Made by a program: the position numbers and the translations under genes. The notes below the pieces were generated by a model. The model saw only the letters and a list, made by a program, of their open reading frames with translations. It had not been told where the DNA came from and did not search any database. From CAVXDY01 sp963760715 (GTDB lineage: Bacteria; Actinomycetota; Thermoleophilia; Miltoncostaeales; Miltoncostaeaceae), in NCBI GenBank assembly GCA_963760715.1, contig CAVXDY010000003.1, positions 372,001 through 436,000 on the forward strand: 64,000 nt of DNA, written 5' to 3'. Positions 55,601 to 63,818 of this stretch are shown here, one piece after another (the first letter of the stretch is position 1; the number at the start of each line of letters is the position of its first letter).

Positions 55601-57346
55601 CTCGTCGTGGCAGAGGGTGAAGACCTCCTCGAGCTGGTCGATGACGATCAGCACCCGGTCCCCGGCCGGCCGGCCGTCGAGTGCCCGGGCGACCGCCATG
55701 TCCAGGGCGCGCTCGTCGGCGGCGAGGTCGGCCGCCGATGGGGCGCCGGCGCCCGGCAGGTGGGCGAGCTGCGCAGCGAGGGAGGCGAGGGGTCGCGTGC
55801 CCGGGAGGATCTCGAGGACCCGCCACTCACCGCTGCCGGGGACCGCGTCGAGGCGAAGCGCCGGCAGCAGACCGGCCTGCACCAGCGAGCTCTTCCCGCT
55901 GCCCGAGGCGCCCATCACGGCGACGAAGCGCGCCGAGCGCAGGCGCTCGACCAGGCGCGCGACATCCTGCTCGCGGCCGAAGAAGAGGTCGGCGTCCTCC
56001 TCGCGGAAGGCCTCCAGGCCGCGGTAGGGCGACACGTCCTCGGCCGTCGGCGCCAGGCCCGCGGGAACCTCGGCGCCGCGGAGGGCGCGAACGAGGTCGG
56101 CGGCCGCCATCGCGTCGCCGGCGCCGGCGCGCAGATCGACCCAGGGCTGGGCCGCGAGGTAGGCCAGGCTCGGATCGCCGGGGTCCGGGGCCCCCGGAAG
56201 GAGCACGAGCACCAGCCGGAAGGCGCGGTCGCGCACGGCCAGCGCACGGGCGGCGGCGAGGCCCTCGCGGGCCCAGTCGCCGAGGCCGCTCCGGCCCACG
56301 AGCACGGCGCACGCGCCCGACGCCCGGATGCCCTCGGCCGCCCGCGCCTCTCCGGCCACCGCGAGCAGGGGCAGCACCTCCGCCTCGCGCAGCCGCTCGG
56401 CCAGGGCCTCGGCGGCCTCCCGCTGGTCGGGGGAGAGCAGCAGCGCCACGTCATAGCGCGCGGCCAGGGCGGCCCGGCCGAGCTCGCCGGCGCTCGGGAA
56501 GCGATCCTCGGGGCGCTTGGCCATCGCCCGCCGCACGACGTCGTCGAGCGCCGGCGGCAGGCCGGGCACCAGCGACGAGGGCGCCGGGACCTTCGCCTCG
56601 AGGTGCGCCGAGAGAGCGGCCTGCTCGTCGCCGGCCGGGAAGGGCGGGCGGCCGGTGAGCGCGTGGAAGAGCACGCACCCGAGGGCGTAGACGTCGGTGC
56701 GGGCGTCGAGCGCCTCGCCGCGAATCTGCTCGGGAGCGAGGTAGGCCAGAGTTCCGGCCCACTCGCCGTCGCCGCCCGCGGCGCCGGCGCCGTGGACGCT
56801 CAGGCCGAAGTCCGACAGGTAGACGTGCTCCTCGCCGTCGGGGTCGGCGATCAGCACGTTCGCCGGCTTGACGTCGCGGTGCACCAGGCCGCGGGCGTGC
56901 GCGGCGTCGAGGGCGTCGGCGACGCGGGCCACGATCCGGGCGACGCGCCCAGGGGGCAGACCCTCGGGCGCCTCGGCGATCAGGTCCTGCAGGCTCGCCC
57001 CCTCCACGAAGCGCATGGCGATGAACAGCCGGCCGTCGTCCTCGCCGGCCCGGTAGATCGGGATGACGTTCGGGTGCTCCAGGCCCGCGGCGGTGAGCGA
57101 CTCGCGCACGAAGAGCTCGCGCAGACGCGTGTCGCCGGCGCGCTCGGGCGCGATCAGCTTGAGCGCGACCGTGCGTCCGAGCTCGGTGTCGTGGGCCCGG
57201 TAGACGACGCCCATGCCGCCGACGCCGGCGAGCGACTCGATGGTGTAGCCGGCGATGACCGTGCCCGTCGGCACACCGGCGGTCGCCACCGGATCGCCCC
57301 CGCCCCGCGAGAGGATCGTGTCGCTTCCGCCGATATCGTCCGTCAC
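52639..57346 (-). CDS. Ser/Thr kinase - TIR-like - nSTAND NTPase - WD40 fusion (three frameshifts)
   Basis: A protein of about 1570 residues from the GTG at 57346 (GGAG 8 bases upstream). Kinase: Gly loop GVGGMG, K63, HRD D158, DFG D179. Next, about residues 298-430, is a TIR-like domain (RYDVALLLSPDQREAAEALA, CAVLVGRSGLGDWARE, VLLPGA, WVDLR) with a Glu in WARE where TIR NADases have theirs. The nSTAND NTPase follows (FFGREQD, GASGSGKSS, VLIVIDQLEEVF), then one membrane helix (ALAAVAAIIAAIAVFALV) and many WD40 repeats (AFSPDGHWLASASGDKTVRVWDL). Frame changes near 54898, 54700 and 54430 are needed; each side matches the family, so assembly errors are likely. It is the first gene of the HopA1 operon. 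Confidence 0.85.
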
Positions 57347-57388
57347 GCTGCGCTCCACCCCGGGGCCATCCCGACACACCGATGGGCA

Positions 57389-57402
57389 CGCTTATATTTC
57401 AG
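57389..57402. promoter_or_regulatory. AT-rich element between the kinase and FHA genes
   Basis: The sequence GCTTATATTTCAGC is the only AT-rich stretch in the 113-base divergent gap, so it probably contains a -10 box for one or both genes (TATAAG read toward the kinase, TATATT toward the FHA gene). No good -35 was found. Nearby CCCCCTAGGGTGGG is partly symmetric. Confidence 0.3.
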
Positions 57403-57459
57403 CCGGGGTGACTTCCGATAGTCCCCCTAGGGTGGGCGGAAGCACACCGAAGGTGAGGG

Positions 57460-58143
57460 GTGGTGCCGGAGAAAGGCCTGTGGCCTGGGGATCCGAGAGA
57501 TCGCCTTCGCATCCGCGAAGCCGAGGATTCGGGCACCCCGTTTCTCGTCCTACAAGACGACTCGGGCGTGCAGCGGATCGTGGCCCTCGCCGACGACCGC
57601 GCGGCCGCGGTCATCGGCCGCAGCCCCGACAGCGACGTGCCGATCGAATGGGATGATCGCGTCTCGCGCACCCACGCCCAGCTCACCCGCGTGGGGCGCC
57701 GCTGGCACGTCGAGGACGACGGCCTCTCGCGCAACGGCACCTTCGTCAACGAGCAGCGGGTGCACGGCAGGCGCGGGCTGCAGGACGGCGACGTGATGCG
57801 GGTGGGGCACACGGCGATCCTCTTCCGCGCCCCTGCGGCGGCCGCGGGCGCGAGCCTGGCCACGACGCCCGAGTCGCGCCTCGCCGACCCGCCGGCCCTG
57901 CCCGCCGGTCAGCGCCGCGTGCTCGATGCCCTCTGCCGCCCCTGCCTGGCCCCGGGTGGCCCCCACCCACCCGCGAGCAACGAGCAGATCGCCGGGGAGC
58001 TGCATCTGAGCGTCGACGCGGTGAAGGCCCACCTTCGCCAGCTGTTCCGCCGCTTCGACATCGAGGATCTGCCCCAGATCCAGAAGCGCACCGCGCTCGT
58101 GCGGATCGCCATCGAGGCCGGGATCCTGCGCTCCGCCGGCTGA
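57460..58143 (+). CDS. FHA-domain protein with C-terminal HTH
   Basis: A 227-residue protein. The FHA domain (about 35-125) has the phosphothreonine-binding signature GRSPDSDVP, SRTHAQL and LSRNGTFVN. The C-terminal third (ASNEQIAGELHLSVDAVKAHLRQLFRRFDI) is a LuxR-like helix-turn-helix. Divergence from a Ser/Thr kinase fusion gene suggests that the kinase's phospho-Thr is read by this FHA domain, which could then regulate the operon. GTG GTG at 57460 is the start, with AGGTGAGG close upstream. Confidence 0.85.
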   Translation: MVPEKGLWPGDPRDRLRIREAEDSGTPFLVLQDDSGVQRIVALADDRAAAVIGRSPDSDVPIEWDDRVSRTHAQLTRVGRRWHVEDDGLSRNGTFVNEQRVHGRRGLQDGDVMRVGHTAILFRAPAAAAGASLATTPESRLADPPALPAGQRRVLDALCRPCLAPGGPHPPASNEQIAGELHLSVDAVKAHLRQLFRRFDIEDLPQIQKRTALVRIAIEAGILRSAG

Positions 58144-58153
58144 GCGGACGCAG

Positions 58154-58172
58154 GGTGTGGCCGGGCCACACC
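58154..58172. promoter_or_regulatory. 19-base perfect palindrome after the FHA gene
   Basis: GGTGTGGCC, a central G and GGCCACACC form a perfect palindrome 10 bases after the FHA stop. It shares the 11-base core TGGCCNGGCCA with the site at 58212. It may be an operator for the following gene or a short terminator stem; there is no T-run. Confidence 0.5.
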
Positions 58173-58211
58173 TAAGGGTGGTGGCGACCCCGCCCGACGG
58201 CGCGGGAGGGT

Positions 58212-58226
58212 CATGGCCAGGCCATG
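58212..58226. promoter_or_regulatory. 15-base palindrome covering the start codon of the next gene
   Basis: CATGGCC, A, GGCCATG is a perfect palindrome with the same core TGGCCNGGCCA as the site 56 bases upstream. The second ATG is the start codon at 58224, so protein binding or an mRNA hairpin here would affect initiation. Confidence 0.45.
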
Positions 58227-58628
58227 TCCGAAGAGCTGCTCCTCACCGCCTACGAGCGTGGATGGAACCTCCACGACCCCCGCGCCTGCGCGGATTGCTT
58301 CGCGCCCGGCGGGATCCGGGAGATGAGACTGCGGGGCTCCCCCGGCGTCGCGGCTCCCGCAGGCCCCGCGCGCGGGAGGGAGGCGATCGAGGCCGACATC
58401 GCCTTCGTGATGGACTCCGTGCCGGACCTCGTCGTCGAGGTGCTCGGCGCGGCCTACGCCAGCGACCGGCGCCTGTGGACCGAGTGGCGCCTGACCGGCA
58501 CCTGCACCGGTGGCGAGCCGTGGGATCGGGGCCGCGCGCTCGACGTGGTCGGCGCTTCGGTCTTCCGCCTGAGCAACTCCGGCTTCCTCGAGGAGCGGCT
58601 CTACTGGGACTCCGCCTTCGCGAGGTAG
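58224..58628 (+). CDS. SnoaL-like / NTF2-fold protein
   Basis: A 134-residue protein (SEELLLTAYERGWNLHDPRACADCFAPGGIREM ... VMDSVPDLVVEVLGAAYASDRRLWTEWRLTGTCTGG ... GASVFRLSNSGFLEERLYWDS) with the typical SnoaL pattern. The ATG lies inside a palindrome, and GGAGGG is 10 bases upstream. Function unknown; it may be under the control of the neighbouring FHA-HTH regulator. Confidence 0.78.
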   Translation: MSEELLLTAYERGWNLHDPRACADCFAPGGIREMRLRGSPGVAAPAGPARGREAIEADIAFVMDSVPDLVVEVLGAAYASDRRLWTEWRLTGTCTGGEPWDRGRALDVVGASVFRLSNSGFLEERLYWDSAFAR

Positions 58629-58676
58629 CCGGGGCGCGAGGAGTCCCACGGTGGCGCCTTCGTCGTGGCCCTCCCC

Positions 58677-58710
58677 CGAGGTCCGGGCGCGCGGAGTCGC
58701 CCGGACCTCG
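58677..58710. terminator. Strong hairpin between convergent genes
   Basis: CGAGGTCCGGGCG and CGCCCGGACCTCG are perfect 13-base arms around an 8-base loop, located between the SnoaL-like gene and the secreted-protein gene. There is no long T-tract on either side, so it is a GC-rich bidirectional terminator or roadblock. Confidence 0.7.
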
Positions 58711-58729
58711 TTCCGTCGTCCGCTACCCG

Positions 58730-59356
58730 CTAGCCGTGGTCGCCACCGTGGTGGTCGCCACCGCCGTGGTGATCGCCGTTGTCGCCGTCATCGTCGCCGG
58801 GGTTGCCCGGATGGCCGGCCGGGTTGTCGTTGACGAGCACCAGCACGGCCGAGAGCGCCAGGTCGGAGGACGTCTGGGTCACGAAGGCGTGGACCCCCTG
58901 ACCCGCGGCGAGCGCCGTGGTCAGGCCCTGCCCGTCGACCACCGGAGCCGTGGAGGGCAGGTTCACGTTCACGATGAGCCCCGAATCGAGCGTCAACGTG
59001 AAGCCCGTGGGCGTCGTCGTGGCCACGCTCCCCTCGAGGAGGATGAGGCGGCTGGCCGGCACCGCGGTCGTCGGGGGCGCGGTCGTGACCTCATTCGCCC
59101 TGCGCGGGTTGGTGTGCTGGCGGAATTCCACCCAGTTGCAGGCGCCGTCACGGTCCGGGTCGGCCAGCGGCTTGGCGGACTTCCCGGCGAGCTTGTGCGC
59201 CTTCAACCACTTCTTCGGCAACTTCTTGGCCAGGCTGTGGCCGTCGCGGGCCTGCTGCTGGGCGCCCGCGGCCGGAAGGGCCATCGTCAGGGCCAGCAGC
59301 GCGGCGCAGGCCGCCACCACCAGCAGGCGAGCGGCGCTCATCGCTGTGATTCGCAT
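58730..59356 (-). CDS. Secreted protein with calcium-binding-like repeat and His/Asp tail
   Basis: A 208-residue protein with a signal peptide (residues 1-32), one thrombospondin type 3/EF-like loop (DPDRDGACNWVEFRQHTNP), a beta-rich domain (SRLILLEGSVATTTPTGFTLTLDSG) resembling OB-like DUF5666 repeats, and a low-complexity end of Asp, Gly and His (DDDGDNGDHHGGGDHHGG). The tail could bind Zn, Ni or Ca outside the cell. The start is the ATG at 59356; MSAARLL five codons later is an alternative. Confidence 0.7.
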   Translation of the reverse strand: MRITAMSAARLLVVAACAALLALTMALPAAGAQQQARDGHSLAKKLPKKWLKAHKLAGKSAKPLADPDRDGACNWVEFRQHTNPRRANEVTTAPPTTAVPASRLILLEGSVATTTPTGFTLTLDSGLIVNVNLPSTAPVVDGQGLTTALAAGQGVHAFVTQTSSDLALSAVLVLVNDNPAGHPGNPGDDDGDNGDHHGGGDHHGGDHG

Positions 59357-59524
59357 GTCGTCGTCCGATCGGTTGGGGGCGGCATGTCTTCTCGCCCATG
59401 ACCACGTATCGGCAGCGGCCCGCTTACGCGCAAGAGTCTGAGGGGATCGGCGGCGACCTCGCCGATGTGCCCATCACGCCGGCCCGACGCGGCCGGGGTC
59501 GCACTCCTGATGCTGGTCCGGCGA

Positions 59525-59598
59525 CGCGCCCGGCAGGATTCGAACCTGCGACCCGCGGCTTAGAAGGCCGCCGCTCTGTCCAACTGAGCTACGGGCGC
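59525..59598 (-). tRNA. tRNA-Arg (anticodon UCU)
   Basis: Minus-strand cloverleaf: acceptor GCGCCCG/CGGGCGC, D arm GCTCAGTTGGACAGAGC, anticodon stem GCGGC/GCCGC around loop CTTCTAA (anticodon TCT), T arm GCAGGTTCGAATCCTGC, discriminator G. No CCA is encoded. Confidence 0.95.
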
Positions 59599-59641
59599 TC
59601 GACGGCTGACGGTATCGCACCGCCACGCGCCGCTCGGGCCC

Positions 59642-59751
59642 TCACGCCGGAGGCGGCACCAGCACGCGCAGGGCTCCGGGCCGCGTGCGGAAGGAGATCT
59701 CGCCCGAGACCTCGCGCACCTCGCCGTCGTGGGCCAGCGGGACGGAACGAC
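59642..59751 (-). pseudogene. C-terminal remnant of a lipid (diacylglycerol) kinase
   Basis: The last 33 codons of this frame read VPLAHDGEVREVSGEISF, then RTRPGALRVLVPPPA and a stop. This matches the C-terminal strand pattern of DAGK-family kinases (compare VPAGVDGEALTLEPPLRF and RPGVLRVRLAP of the intact kinase at 31089-32366). Upstream the homology stops exactly where the terminator hairpin of the nitroreductase gene begins, and no catalytic GGDGT part is present. It is therefore a leftover tail. Confidence 0.6.
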
Positions 59752-59786
59752 GAGGCCCCCGTCGCCCGGGGGCGGACGGGGGCCTC
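59752..59786 (-). terminator. GC-rich terminator hairpin of the nitroreductase gene
   Basis: GAGGCCCCCGTC and GACGGGGGCCTC are perfect 12-base arms with an 11-base loop, 26 bases past the stop of the nitroreductase gene. No T-run follows, as is common in high-GC actinobacteria. Confidence 0.75.
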
Positions 59787-59811
59787 GAGTCGATCGTCCG
59801 GTCCGTCGCGA

Positions 59812-60825
59812 CTAGTCGCTCAGGTACTTGCTGGTGTCGATGTTGTGCTCCTCCATGAGCTTCTTGAAGGTCTCCTTCATCTCCTCGGGGTAGTCCGGGA
59901 GGTCGCCGCTGGCGAGAACCTCGTCGGCCCGCTTCTTGATGTTCGGGCCGAAGTCCCAGTCCGGGTCGTTGATGAGGCGCGTGACCTCCTTCGCCGGCCA
60001 CGAGACGACGCCCGGGTCACGGCTGAACCTGGCCGCGAGCTGGTCGATCTCCTCGATGCGGCCCGGCAGAGGGGCCTGCTCCTGGATGAGGCCCTTCGCC
60101 TTCAGCGCCTCGTCGACGGCGGGGTCGGGAGGCAGCGGCGTGCCGTACTTGTCCTTGTGGAAGAGCTTCTCGTACTTGATGCGGGGCCGCTGGCCGCCGG
60201 CCTTCGGATCCTCGAGCGAGTAGCCGATGGCGTTCGCCCAGGTGAACTTCAGGTTCGGCGTGAGCCCGAACGCCTTCTCCACGCCGCCCGGCTTGCGGCC
60301 GAAGGCGAGGAGGATGGCGCCCAGCCCCAGAGCGGAGGCCGCGAGCTGCGCGTTGCCCACCGCCTGACCCGTCTCGTAGCGAAGCAGGATCTCGGTGCGC
60401 TCGGTCGGGAAGCTCATGAGCCGCGGCACGGTCTGGGTCATCGTGAACTCGTAGTTCCAGCCGTGGTACTTCGTGAGGGCGCCCGAGAGGGCGAGCGAGG
60501 AGAGGCCGTCGTTCGCGCGGCCGTACCAGGCGTGCAGGTTCGTGAGCCAGAAGATCACGTGCGAGCACTGGTTGATGATCTGGACGTTGAACCCGGAGAC
60601 GCACTCCTCGATCTCGTCCCAGATGTCGCACGACTCTTTCTGGACGACGATCGCCTCGGTGGCATTGATGTTGCCCTGGCAGGAGGCGAAGCGTGCGGTC
60701 TGGAGGATCGTCTGGATCTTCCAGTCCTCGACCTTCTTGTCCGGATCGTAGTACCGGATGCTCCGACGGTCCCCGACGGTGTTGAGGAAGGTCTTGTCGG
60801 GGATCTCGGCTGCGCTTACTGGCAT
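59812..60825 (-). CDS. Nitroreductase-family protein with long C-terminal extension
   Basis: A 337-residue FMN-dependent nitroreductase-like protein. The FMN-binding start DRRSIRYYDPDKKVEDWKIQ, then ARFASCQGNINATEAIVV, and LAASALGLGAILLAFG are typical. Beyond about residue 230 there is a charged, Pro-rich extension (EKLFHKDKYGTPLPPDPAVDEAL, ETFKKLMEEHNIDTSKYL) not found in standard nitroreductases. It also has four cysteines in the middle (CQGN, SCDIW, ECVSG, QCSH). The ATG at 60825 has GGGGGG upstream. Substrate unknown. Confidence 0.82.
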   Translation of the reverse strand: MPVSAAEIPDKTFLNTVGDRRSIRYYDPDKKVEDWKIQTILQTARFASCQGNINATEAIVVQKESCDIWDEIEECVSGFNVQIINQCSHVIFWLTNLHAWYGRANDGLSSLALSGALTKYHGWNYEFTMTQTVPRLMSFPTERTEILLRYETGQAVGNAQLAASALGLGAILLAFGRKPGGVEKAFGLTPNLKFTWANAIGYSLEDPKAGGQRPRIKYEKLFHKDKYGTPLPPDPAVDEALKAKGLIQEQAPLPGRIEEIDQLAARFSRDPGVVSWPAKEVTRLINDPDWDFGPNIKKRADEVLASGDLPDYPEEMKETFKKLMEEHNIDTSKYLSD

Positions 60826-61030
60826 TCTTCGCCCCCCTGGGGTCGACTCTTTGGGCGTGTGGCAGAGCGGCGGGCGGCACGACGGACCCACCGACTGCGC
60901 CAATCTACACCGGCGATAACGCTCGTGGCGATGGTTGCGAAGACGTTGCGGGCACCCGGTCTTGCCTGGCGGGAAGCGAGGCCCGCGCGCAGCCGCCGAG
61001 GGCGGGCGCCAGCGGGTATCCTCCCGCCCC

Positions 61031-61393
61031 ATGCCAAAACTTCTCTTCATCACGGTCCCCACCGACGAGGTCCTGAACAAGGACGGCAAGGTCCGCTTCC
61101 CCGGCACCGACGCCGCCGTCGCCGCGCTCACCGAGGCCGGCTGGGAGGTGGAGCTCTGCGAGCCCACCTGGCCCAAGCCGCTCGAGGTCGCAAAGGCGGG
61201 CTCGTACGACGCGATCCTCGTCTCCACCTTCAAGGCCGTCCCCCGCTCACGCGACGCCGCGTCGATGCTCTCGCGCATGCAGGAGCAGCCGGTCTACACG
61301 GTCGGCGTCCTCCAGAAGGACGAGGCCTTCCGCACCATGGCCCCGGACGTCGCCGTGCTCCGCAACATCGGGGAGCTGCCGGCCGCGAGCTGA
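61031..61393 (+). CDS. Uncharacterised 120-residue alpha/beta protein
   Basis: Flavodoxin- or receiver-like fold by pattern: KLLFITVPTDEV, GTDAAVAALTEAGWEVELCE, YDAILVSTFKAVPRSRDAASML, QPVYTVGVLQKDEAFRTM. No family recognised. It is divergent from the nitroreductase gene across 205 bases, so a shared regulatory region is possible, but no boxes were identified there. Confidence 0.65.
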   Translation: MPKLLFITVPTDEVLNKDGKVRFPGTDAAVAALTEAGWEVELCEPTWPKPLEVAKAGSYDAILVSTFKAVPRSRDAASMLSRMQEQPVYTVGVLQKDEAFRTMAPDVAVLRNIGELPAAS

Positions 61394-61415
61394 TCGCGCC
61401 TCCGCGCGAGCCCGA

Positions 61416-63806
61416 TCAGGGCCCGCCCAGGTAGGCGATCGTGGCCCCGTCCCCCCCCTCGTCGGGCGGGGCGGGCGTGGCGCGCTCCACCAGCGGGTGG
61501 CGCGCGAGCTCGTCGCGCACGGCCGCCCGGAGCGCCCCGGTGCCGTGACCGTGGATCACCCGCACCTGCGGGAGCCCGGCGACCGACGCCGAGTCGATCC
61601 GCTGCCGCACCGTGGCCCGCGCCTCCTCGGCGCGCCAGCCGCGCACGTCGATCTCCAGCGACGCGGGCACCGCGAGCGGCGCCGGGACCGGTGACGTGGG
61701 CTCCGGGGCCGGCGCCGTGGCCGCCGCGCCGTCGATGACCAGCCGCGCGAGGGGCAGACGCATGCGCGCCGAGCCGCCCTGAACCTCGGCCCGGCCCCCG
61801 TCGATCGCCAGCACCCGGCCCCGGAAGCCCATCTCCGGATCCACGACCAGGTCGCCCACCTCCAGCGGCGCCGATCGCCGCCCGACCTCGGGGACCGGCG
61901 GTGCCAGCTCCTCGCGCGCCCGGGCCGCGGCGCGCGACGCGGCCCCCAGCCGCCGGTCGCGCTCGCGCGCGCGCTCGTCGGCCATCGCCGCGTCGCCGCG
62001 CGCCGCCTCCTCCCGGCGCGCCGCCGCGATCTGCGCCCGCAGGTCCGCCAGGTCGCGGGTGAGCTCGCCCAGCTCGGACTGGGCCTCGCGCCGGGCCGCG
62101 GCGCGCTCGGCGGTGGCCGCCTCCCGTGCGCGCGCGACCCGCGCCGCCAGGTCGTCGGCCCGCCGCCCGGCCTCGGCGCGGGCCGCCTCGGCCTCCTCGC
62201 GCGCCCGGGCGGCCGCCTCGCGCTCCTCCTCGGCCGCCGCGCGGGCGGATGCCGCGTCCGCCAGCAGCGCCTCCAGGGCGCGGCGCTCGGGCGGCCCGGC
62301 CCGGCGCGCGGCCTCCACCACCTCGGGATCCAGGCCGAGGCCCTCCGCGATGCCCAGCGCGTGCGACGCGCCGGGCTCCCCCATCTGCAGCGTGTAGAGC
62401 GGCCGGAGCGTCCGCAGGTCCACCGCCACCGCCGCGTTCGCCGCGGCCGGCGCCGCGCTGGCCCACGCCTTCACCTCCGGATGGTGCGTCGTGGCCAGCA
62501 CCAGGGCGCCCTGCGCGACCAGCCGCTCGATGACGGCCTGCGCGAGGCGCGCGCCCTCGTCGGGATCGGTGCCCGCCGCCGGCTCGTCCAGCAGCACCAG
62601 CGAGCGCGGGCCGGCCGCCTCCATGATCGCCACCAGGCGCCGGACGTGCGCCGAGAACGTGGACAGGCTCTCGGCGATGGACTGATCGTCGCCGATGTCC
62701 GCGAGCACCCGGTCGAACACCGGGAGGCGCGCCCGGGAGGCCGGCACCCGCAGCCCGCACTGGTGGAGCATCGCGAACAGGCCGAGCGTCTTCAGCGCCA
62801 CGGTCTTGCCGCCCGTGTTCGGGCCCGAGACCACCAGCGCCCGCACGCCGGCGAGCGGTAGGTCGATGGGCACGACGCCGGCCGGATCGAGCAGCGGATG
62901 GCGCGCCCCGGCCAGCTCCACCTCGTCCGCCGGCTCCACCTGGCAGCCCTCCCACGCGCGCGACAGCGCCGCCGACGCGAGCGCCAGGTCCAGCGCTGCC
63001 AGCGCGGCCACCACGTCCTCCAGCGGCCCGGCCTCCTGGCCCACCAGCCGCGACAGGGCGCGCAGGATGCGCTCCTCCTCCTCGTGCTCCTGGGCCCCCA
63101 GCTCCCGCACCCGGTTGTTGGCCTCCACCACCGCCATGGGCTCGACGAAGATCGTCTCGCCGGATCCGGAGCTGTCGTGCACGATGCCCGGCACCGCCGA
63201 GCGGGACGACGCCTTGACCGCCAGCACGGGCCGGCCGCCGCGCTCGGTGGTGAACGTCTCCTGCAGGTGCGACCGGAGCCGCACGGCCAGCCGGCGCAGC
63301 AGGTCGGACGCCTCCCGTCGCGCGGCCGCGAGGCGCCGGCGGATGGAGGCCAGCTCCGGCGAGGCCGTGTCGAGCAGCCCGCCGGCGGGATCGAGGGCGC
63401 GGTCCAGGGCCGCCTCCACCCGGCGCACCGCGCCGAGATCCGGGGCGGCGAGGGCCGCGGCGAGCCGCGGCGCCGTCTCCTCGCGAGCCGTCACGGCCTC
63501 GCGCGCCTCGATGTGGACCCGGGCGGTGGCCAGCACCTCGGACAGGGCCTCGGCGTCGAGGGCCGCGTCACGGGCCGCGGCCGCGACCGGCTCGCGCACG
63601 TCGAAGGCGCCCCCCGGACCGCCCACGCCCAGGTCCCGCAGGCGCAGCGCCTCCTCGGTGTCGGCGCCGCGGCCGGCCACCTCGGACGGCTCCGCCGACG
63701 GCGCGAGGGCGAGGGCGAGGGCGCGCCCTCCGGCGAAGGAGGTCAGGCCCGCCAGCCGCTCCCGTACCGCGGACAGCTCGAGCAGCTCGGCGCTCCGGGG
63801 ATCCAT
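61416..63806 (-). CDS. mutS2: Endonuclease MutS2
   Basis: A 796-residue MutS2, near the Bacillus length (785). It has the MutS core and clamp, Walker A SGPNTGGKTVALK, Walker B LVLLDEPAAGTDPDEGA, a long Ala/Arg/Glu coiled coil (about 510-640), and a C-terminal Smr endonuclease domain with DVRGWRAEEA and the HGHGTGAL signature. It acts in ribosome rescue or in suppressing recombination, depending on the organism. Its ATG is at 63806. Confidence 0.95.
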   Translation of the reverse strand: MDPRSAELLELSAVRERLAGLTSFAGGRALALALAPSAEPSEVAGRGADTEEALRLRDLGVGGPGGAFDVREPVAAAARDAALDAEALSEVLATARVHIEAREAVTAREETAPRLAAALAAPDLGAVRRVEAALDRALDPAGGLLDTASPELASIRRRLAAARREASDLLRRLAVRLRSHLQETFTTERGGRPVLAVKASSRSAVPGIVHDSSGSGETIFVEPMAVVEANNRVRELGAQEHEEEERILRALSRLVGQEAGPLEDVVAALAALDLALASAALSRAWEGCQVEPADEVELAGARHPLLDPAGVVPIDLPLAGVRALVVSGPNTGGKTVALKTLGLFAMLHQCGLRVPASRARLPVFDRVLADIGDDQSIAESLSTFSAHVRRLVAIMEAAGPRSLVLLDEPAAGTDPDEGARLAQAVIERLVAQGALVLATTHHPEVKAWASAAPAAANAAVAVDLRTLRPLYTLQMGEPGASHALGIAEGLGLDPEVVEAARRAGPPERRALEALLADAASARAAAEEEREAAARAREEAEAARAEAGRRADDLAARVARAREAATAERAAARREAQSELGELTRDLADLRAQIAAARREEAARGDAAMADERARERDRRLGAASRAAARAREELAPPVPEVGRRSAPLEVGDLVVDPEMGFRGRVLAIDGGRAEVQGGSARMRLPLARLVIDGAAATAPAPEPTSPVPAPLAVPASLEIDVRGWRAEEARATVRQRIDSASVAGLPQVRVIHGHGTGALRAAVRDELARHPLVERATPAPPDEGGDGATIAYLGGP

Positions 63807-63818
63807 TCCCCGGGGAGA

